Part shown: piece after piece, positions 57,836 to 64,000 of the stretch | Position numbering within the stretch: position 1 is the stretch's first letter | Layout: every line of letters begins with the position of its first letter | Source: Carnegiea gigantea | Lineage: Eukaryota > Streptophyta > Magnoliopsida > Caryophyllales > Cactaceae | Direction of reading: 5' to 3' | Assembly: GCA_029747015.1 (NCBI GenBank) | Contig: JAKOGI010000836.1 | Coordinates: 310,001-374,000, forward strand | DNA length: 64,000 bases | Position numbers and translations under genes: made by a program | The notes under the pieces: model-generated | The model's database searches: none | Seen by the model: the letters and a program-made list of their open reading frames with translations, nothing else | Told to the model about the DNA's origin: nothing

Positions 57836-57840
57836 GTGCC

Positions 57841-58536
57841 AATTTATTCGAGATTTGGCATCTTTGTTGGGTCAAATTTTGCTTAGCACTATCTCTTATG
57901 TAGGCTATATATTACAGTTGATCCAAAAATATTAGTCATTTTTTTAATGTAGGTCATAGTTAATGCTAAGATAGCCCTATCATTTTTTGGGTGAAGTGGA
58001 CGGCATCTTTTGTAAAGCCTTGACATTATTCTGTTGATATGTATATACATTTATGCCTTGTTGCTGCGTATCAATTACTACGAACCCTTCGATGATTAAC
58101 TGTATATTACAAGTTAGTAGCATTCGTAATGTGTTCACAGGAACGGTGGATAGCCTACAATAATATTTATAAAAAAAAATTTGAAATATATTCTCCAAAA
58201 AAATGGCTAGACCTTTAATAACAGAGTAATCGGTCATAAGTGTTACTATTTTCCAGCCAAAGCACTGCCTATTTCTTTAGTTTCTACAAAAGACATAACA
58301 AACTTACAACGGGAATAACTATTACAGATCAAAACGTTTTTGATAAGAGCAAGAAGTTAATGTTGTAAAAGGCAAAGGCCTTCCATGGCAGAAATGAATT
58401 ATAGTTGCCAAAAGATTCTCTCTTTAATAATGGTTTAAAAAACTTCATTATAAAAACAAGGTTTTACCTTCTTCGATGGTATGGTCGTAATTGAGTATTA
58501 ATAAAAAGAGCTTCTACAATGATCGATGATAGTATT
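57841..58536. other. AT-rich DNA between TE-7 and TE-10
   Basis: No coding, RNA or repeat signal recognised. It continues the DNA into which TE-7 inserted. Confidence 0.45.
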
Positions 58537-58862
58537 TGTTGGACTTAGGGCATCGTACACCCATAAGGGGTGCAAGCCCAATAAGTTAACGGGTTAATTC
58601 CTCATAAACCCTAGTTCCTTAACTGTCCTTTTAATATAAAAGGGAATTCAGTCTGTGAGGAAAGTAATTACAGTAAAACATCGAGAGTTCTCTGAAGATA
58701 GCTTTTGCATAAAACTTAGGGCTCTTAGGCTGTGAGATTGTGAAGGTTCTCCGTATTGTGAATTCCTTCCACGACCAGTGATTCAAGGCCATGGTTCGAT
58801 TGTCTTCCGCTCAACATTGAGGTAAATATGTTTACGCTTAATCATTTATATTAATTCCTTCA
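58537..58862 (+). repeat. TE-10 5' LTR
   Basis: 326 bp, TGTTGGACTT...CCTTCA, directly followed by the primer site. TATA box taatataaaa at 58632-58641. The partner LTR is not in the window. Confidence 0.82.
58632..58641 (+). promoter_or_regulatory. TE-10 LTR TATA box
   Basis: taatataaaa about 95 bases into the LTR, in a position expected for the LTR promoter. Confidence 0.55.
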
Positions 58863-58863
58863 T

Positions 58864-58876
58864 TGGTATTAGAGCT
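58864..58876 (+). other. TE-10 primer binding site
   Basis: TGGTATTAGAGCT differs from the initiator tRNA-Met site (TGGTATCAGAGC) by one base and begins two bases after the LTR. Confidence 0.85.
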
Positions 58877-60960
58877 AATCGGCTTATTTTTTGGTTGGAT
58901 AATTTGTATAATTTCTTGAAAATCATGCCAAAGAAATTAGGTTATACTTTTATTCATCAGAAATAAACTAGAAACTTTATGCCCTTAATTTATGAAAAAC
59001 ACTTAATGAATTTTCATAAAATTCTTGATTCTAATAGAGCTTGAAGAGAGCTTTAATTTCATATATTATATGCATAATTTAGCTGTGTTTGGAAGTAATT
59101 GTGTTTCCAAATGCTAGGGTTCTTTGCTTGCAAAACCCTAATTTGAATTTCTAAAATCGATGTTTTCGTTCAACTGAATTGAAAATTCACGCATGGAATG
59201 TCTTACCCATTCGATTTCAACCAATACTACTCAATCTATTAGTCGATCTGATCGAATAATTGCTCGAATTTTGGCAAAGAATTTGCCGCTTGCTTCGTAG
59301 GCTTAAGTCGAGTAGGAGAACTCAATTTTTAGTTAAATTTGGACGATTTTTCCTTAATTGATGTGGCAAACATGTTTGTCTTATGATTTGTGCAAAAGCC
59401 CTTGATTATTTGATGCAATCTGGCTTAGTTTTGGCCAAATTTCGTGAAAGGTACCTGGCGAAGGCTAGGATTATGGTTCTAGCTTTACGAACTATTTCTA
59501 ATCGATTTCAGGCAATTTCAGCCATCAATTCAAGAAATTGATTTGTTGAAAATGTTTATAACATCATTCTAAGCAACAGCCCTCAAAGAATTTGGCAATA
59601 ACTACCGGAATTTCACCGGAATTGGGCGACAGATCACCGGCAACGGTAGGGCTAGGGTTTACGTGCTTTAACCCAATTTTGATCTTTCGTAGTCACAATT
59701 ACTTGCAATTAATTTTTGCTTATCATCACCCATTATGTTCGAAGTAAAAACCCTATGAAATCCGCCACTAGCACGCCGGGATATGGCCAGAATTTTGCGA
59801 AATGTTGTCGGCGCTTACTGCTTCACTTTCAGACAGTTTATGCTCAATTTATTAGCTTATTTTTGCTTATTTTTAGCAATTAATGGTTTCAATGAATCCT
59901 AAAATGAGTTTACAATAGATTCTATAAATCAATTTGATGAAAATGAGCACCAAAATTACTATCCATGGCCATGTTCGTTTGTCAGGTTTGGCTAACCCAT
60001 TTTTTGTGTTTTCAGGTTGTGCGAACCTGGACCAGGAGGTGGGCGTGCGACCCCCTGCCCACCCCACCAGTAGCAACAGTAAAATAAAATAAAAAACTAA
60101 ATAACAAGTTAACGGGGCTTGACCGTCGACCTAAAGGGCTCACTAAATTGACAATAAGGGTTAATTTATGTTTTATTTTTAGGCATATGAATTTATATAC
60201 TTTGATTGAAATTTCTTATGGGACTCTCTTTTTGTGGATATGTATTTATGAATCTTGATATCATTAGTTCGAGAATGAAATATTATGTGAATCTTAGAGA
60301 ATCTTTTATTTGAACATATTTCATTTTATTGAATTTCATGAGAAATTAGGGCACGAGTTTAATATCATTGGGGTTATTTAGAGTGAAAATATTATGAAAT
60401 CTCTATGATATTTAACTCATGTGTTTTCAATTGGATTTCATGATATATGTAATAAGTATATATATGCTTGGTTGAAATTCATGAAATATTATGTTAAATA
60501 TTGTGAGAATATGTTTCATATGTTGCACGTAAAAAGGTTATATATGTATGCTCCCTAAATAAGTTGAGTGAGTAGACATTGAAATTTCTCAAAAATATGC
60601 TTTTGAGAATGTTGTTGCATTTGCAAATTATGCCTAAGGTTACTTAATTCTTTTTCATATATTTATGGATATATGTTGAACTTTCTTGAAATATTCTTGA
60701 GGTTGGCATATCCTCTTTGATTAGATATTTGTGAATTTCTTTTAGAATATTTCAATTTGTATTGAGTGTTTCAGTAACTTGAAATGAAATGATAAAGTTA
60801 ATTACACTAAAACATTCACTCCTACGACGATGATTGAGAACAATATGTGAACTTTCGACTCTAGGGTCTATGTTTGTGTATATTAACTCTTTTGATAATT
60901 GCCAATTCTCATGAATAAGTGTATGCTAAAATATTGTACATATGTATGTTTTTGTGCTGA
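58877..60960 (+). other. TE-10 leader, non-coding
   Basis: 2.1 kb AT-rich sequence without domain matches. It ends with a pyrimidine-rich stretch and acaagtag|c (about 60980), which looks like a splice acceptor before gag, a speculative reading. The N-terminal ~100 residues of a normal copia gag were not found. Confidence 0.45.
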
Positions 60961-60984
60961 TTGTACAACTTTTGTGTTTTACAA

Positions 60985-61530
60985 GTAGCATGTCAGCTGC
61001 TGCAACTGCTGGACTAAGATCTCTCACTACCAGGCTTGAAAATTATAAAAAGAGTCCATATGTGTCCATGAGGGAGCACTTGAGGCACATGTCAAACATG
61101 ATTAGTGAATTGGCTGGAATGGGTTATGAATTAACCAATGAGCAACAAGTTCATGTTGTGATTCGTTCTGTACCCAATGACTAGAGTCATATTAAGATGG
61201 TCCTGTCTCGAACTAAGTATATTCTTACTTTTAAGGACATTAGGCGATGACTTGAGTTAGAGGAGGAGCGGTGAGAGGCTGTTGAAGTGACAAGAACAAA
61301 AGTGCACATGTCAACCTTCAATTCTAGGAATGGTTCTAAAATGAAGGACCAAGGGAAGTGGATTGACAAGACTCAGTCAAATGAGGAGATTGAGCATGAA
61401 CAACAAGGCAACGAAAAATGTTCGAGGAAAAAGGATTTAATGGAAGCTAAGTGCCTCAACAGTGACCAAATGGATCACCACGCTCGTGGCTACACTGAGC
61501 CTAAGAAAGTACTTAGCAATATCTCCTAGT
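60985..61530 (+). pseudogene. TE-10 gag (UBN2 type), partial
   Basis: SYKKSP-like SPYVSMREHLRHMSNMISEL, then GMGYELTNEQQVHVVIRSVP, a stop, SHIKMVLSRTKYILTFKDI, and LELEEER are the C-terminal half of a copia gag. A basic tail rich in Lys, Gln and Asn follows (61287-61529). The zinc knuckle expected near 61420-61500 is not intact (KCLNSDQMDHHARGY lies there). The first half of the domain is missing or unrecognised. Confidence 0.8.
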
Positions 61531-61539
61531 GACTTTTGT

Positions 61540-63500
61540 GTTGCTAGCTGTATTCTTCTTTCTGAAGTTAATCCTATGTGGATTGTAGGTTCAGGAATAT
61601 GAACTAAAGAGCTGGGAACCATGAAGCTTTATCAGACTTCCAACAGGTTCTTACATAGTTCAAGGAGGACACATGTGGAGACAACAACAATGAAGTTGTT
61701 GGAGGAATCAAAACATGCAAGTTAGTCCTACATAGCAGCCAATACCCCTACTTGTACCTAAGATTCGTTGGAATAATGTTGCTATATTGGTTTCACTTGA
61801 ACAAGTTCTTAGCATTGAAGCCTAGTTAGAACACCTTTAGTTTTGGTTATGCTTTATTAGAAACGATTTACTTGTAATGGATTGAATATTTATTCCATTA
61901 ATCTGAGCCTTTGTTTTTCCATGTTCACGTAATTATGATGATGTGAAATGCTTATTTGTCATCCTAAACTAGATCATAAGGGTCAAAATAACATACATGA
62001 GGCTAGCAAACAAAAGTGGAATAGCCCACTTGCGAAAATAGTCTAGCAAGAAAAATAACAAGAAAACCATTTAATTTTCGAAAGGTTACTAAGTGTCTAA
62101 TTTACAGTCCAGTTAATTCATTTGAATATTCATGGTCCAATGAATGTGACAATAAGGTCTAGAGCTTCTATGTTTCATCACATTTCACTTAATTTGGTCT
62201 TGTTTATTTGGCATCAGATGAGTCTGAAGTGATAAGTTGCTTTAGAAAACATGTAAGCTTGATTGAAAATCAAATAAACCTAAGAGGTTAATGCCCTAAA
62301 GACCATTATTGGCATTATTTTGGTGAATATTGTGATGAAAAATGGATAGTTTATTAGGTAATTATCCTAAAAGCCTACAACGAAATGTTATTGTAGTGAA
62401 AGAACCTAGAACGCCCTTTGATATGGTAGGATTAACAATTGCACAAGACTTGGGAATCTTCTGTTATGGAAATCTACTTTTGTTGCAATATGTGATCTTG
62501 ACCTTGAACTTATAAACTAAGTTACCACCACTCCTTATAAGCTATGGATCAGAGCCCACTCTGAGAATCTTTGGACTTGAGGTACATATAACCCATGAAC
62601 ACAACCCCTCCTATAGAAATGCCAAAAGGGGAAAGGAAGAGTGGTCTTTATGGGATACTCTAGCCTTGAAAGTTTTCCATTCATTGAACTGCAAGATAGT
62701 GGGAGTGCAACTAAAACTTAAACAATATATCACATTCTAAGGATTAGATTTCCAAAGAAAGGTGAGGTAGGTCAAAGCTTATCTCTGTTAGCTCTCTGAA
62801 CCAAATCGGATCCCTTCATTCGAGTAGGAGAATTTTAATTGATGATAAATAAGTTTATCATCAAGATCCTCCCTCATCATTAAGAGCGAATGACGATGAA
62901 TAAGTTTATTGTCAAGATCCACCCTCATCAAGAGTGAATGAAAGTAATCCTATTCTAGTTCTAAGTGGGAGCAAGATGATTGGTCTTGCTTCAAGTGGGA
63001 GTAAAGTCAATACCAAAAGGAACGATATGAGATTATATGAATCTTTGTTAAGACATGGTTGTGAGAAAGTACTCCTCCATGCCATTTGGGTAATGAGGTA
63101 CATGAAACTTTCATGACATTCACATAGAATAGAAGTGACCGAAGATGTCTTTTCCGACCCTTCTAAGGATAAGCGGACTAAGACAATAAAAATAAAATGG
63201 AGTAAATAAAGGTGAATAGTTGGTTGGCCTTTTAGGGCACAAAAGTCATTGGAGAACAAAACGGTTCTTAAATTATAAGGCTAATGGCACAGTTGGCATT
63301 AGGCTCAACCTGCTGCAAAAGGGTACACACAATACGATATGATCAACTACAAAAAGTTTTTCCCTCTGAGAGTGTATATTATCCTAACTTTTCCTTTCTC
63401 TAGCCATTATTACTAGTTTGGACCTAAAGTCACATCATATAGGTGTGTAAATAGCATTATCAAGAGGTCTATGTGAAGTTCCACTAAAAAGGATCACAAA
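61540..63500 (+). pseudogene. TE-10 protease remnant and decayed middle
   Basis: NPMWIVGSGI at about 61575-61605 fits the copia protease active site (W-[IL]-[VL]-DSGA) with Asp changed to Gly. After that, integrase should follow, but I see no HHCC finger or DDE motif. The stretch is too short for a full integrase plus RT N-terminal, so there are deletions. An imperfect tandem duplication lies at 62841-62941. Confidence 0.5.
62841..62941. repeat. two-copy tandem duplication (~50 bp) in TE-10
   Basis: gatgataaataagtttatca at 62841 and cgatgaataagtttattgtc at 62894 start two units of 53 and 48 bases that end in gagcgaatga and gagtgaatga. The copies match at most positions. Confidence 0.75.
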
Positions 63501-63509
63501 CATGAGGCT

Positions 63510-64000
63510 TGTGGGCATATGAGGTTAATTGTGACTTTAAACACTCTTCAATGGATTGGTATACTTGTAGTTATCTCTAGTGGCTGCACTATGATTGACA
63601 CCAAAAGGGTCCAAAAAAGCAATTTTGAGGGAAAGTCATTATATGTGGATGACTTACTAATAGCTAGAAATGGTGTAGAGTTACTAATTAAGGCAGAAAG
63701 CCTTGTCATCATCTAACTCTGAGATGATTAATATGGGTAAAGCAGCATATGCTCTTAAAATAAAGTTTATGAGAGAATATTCAAAGAGGTTATTCTTTTT
63801 CCTAAAGAAAATGACATCAAAAGATCTTTGAATGATCTAATACGCACCCCCAGAACCTTATTAGTACTCACATTAACAAAGGTTAGACCTTACAATAAAA
63901 TGTGTCATACTCTCCTAGAAAATGACTAATAAGCAAAATTTGTTAGGCATGGTTAGAAGTCTAATGCATTATGCGCCTAGACATGGTATCTTTAAATAGA
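63510..64000 (+). pseudogene. TE-10 reverse transcriptase, partial
   Basis: SLYVDDLLIARNGVELLIK is the copia palm motif, with YVDD encoded at 63642-63653. Downstream, MCHTLLEN (about 63900-63925) and RSLMHYAPR (63956-63982) correspond to the MCPKTPEE and GSLMYAMLCTRPD blocks that lead to RNase H. Stops and small indels separate them. The window ends inside this region. Confidence 0.82.

Larger units (their letters stand above)
40180..57840. repeat. target-site duplication candidate of TE-7
   Basis: atgcc at 40180-40184 and gtgcc at 57836-57840 flank the copia LTRs: five bases with one transition. The span listed covers the element plus both copies. Confidence 0.6.
58537..64000 (+). mobile_element. 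TE-10: Ty1/copia element, 5' part, runs off the window
   Basis: Plus-strand copia. It has a 5' LTR (58537-58862), primer site, a long non-coding leader, part of gag, a protease remnant, a decayed middle and the RT palm near the right edge. The 3' LTR would be beyond 64000. Stops and deletions are frequent. RT and gag wording resemble Tork-like copia, but the lineage is not secure. Confidence 0.85.

Overview
This window looks like nuclear DNA from a flowering plant, probably a dicot, taken from a repeat-dense region. I found no intact host gene, rRNA, tRNA or CRISPR array. Almost every coding signal is a decayed fragment of a plant retrotransposon: chromovirus (Tekay/Del-like), Athila-like, Tat-like, Ty1/copia and LINE. 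Elements are labelled TE-1 to TE-10 below. Domain and lineage names come from motifs read by eye; no database search was possible.

Layout. (1) 1-15641: the 5' part of a minus-strand Tekay-like chromovirus (TE-1; integrase, RNase H, RT, protease, gag and a leader reading from low to high coordinate). Its 5' LTR (5862-15641) is split by a plus-strand Athila-like element (TE-2, 5921-13377) that keeps gag and protease but has no RT or integrase. (2) 15695-16009: a candidate solo LTR (TE-3). (3) 16609-24830: two diverged ~1.1 kb LTR-like repeats around ~5.4 kb with no recognisable gag-pol (TE-4). The second repeat carries a 538 bp hAT-type MITE (TE-5) with an exact 8 bp target duplication. (4) 24831-38672: a minus-strand Tat-like gypsy element (TE-6) with a plus-strand, antisense plant-mobile-domain (PMD) gene and an ~88 bp tandem array between its pol and 3' LTR. 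(5) 38673-40184: T-rich, intron-like or intergenic DNA. (6) 40185-57835: a three-level nest, in which a minus-strand copia with ~108 bp LTRs (TE-7, Ale-like) is interrupted by a minus-strand LINE (TE-8), itself interrupted by a plus-strand chromovirus-type element with ~3.05 kb LTRs (TE-9) and an exact 5 bp duplication. (7) 58537 to the window end: the 5' LTR, gag and part of RT of a plus-strand copia (TE-10).

How the parts work together. No element seen here could move by itself, because every pol carries stops or frameshifts. The nesting gives a relative order: TE-7, then TE-8, then TE-9; and TE-1 before TE-2. The most distinctive items are the antisense PMD frame (the longest open frame in the window, inside an otherwise broken element), the dimeric 88 bp array beside it, the RT-less Athila derivative, the long LTR element whose interior is more decayed than its LTRs, and an uncharacterised leader ORF upstream of the TE-1 gag.
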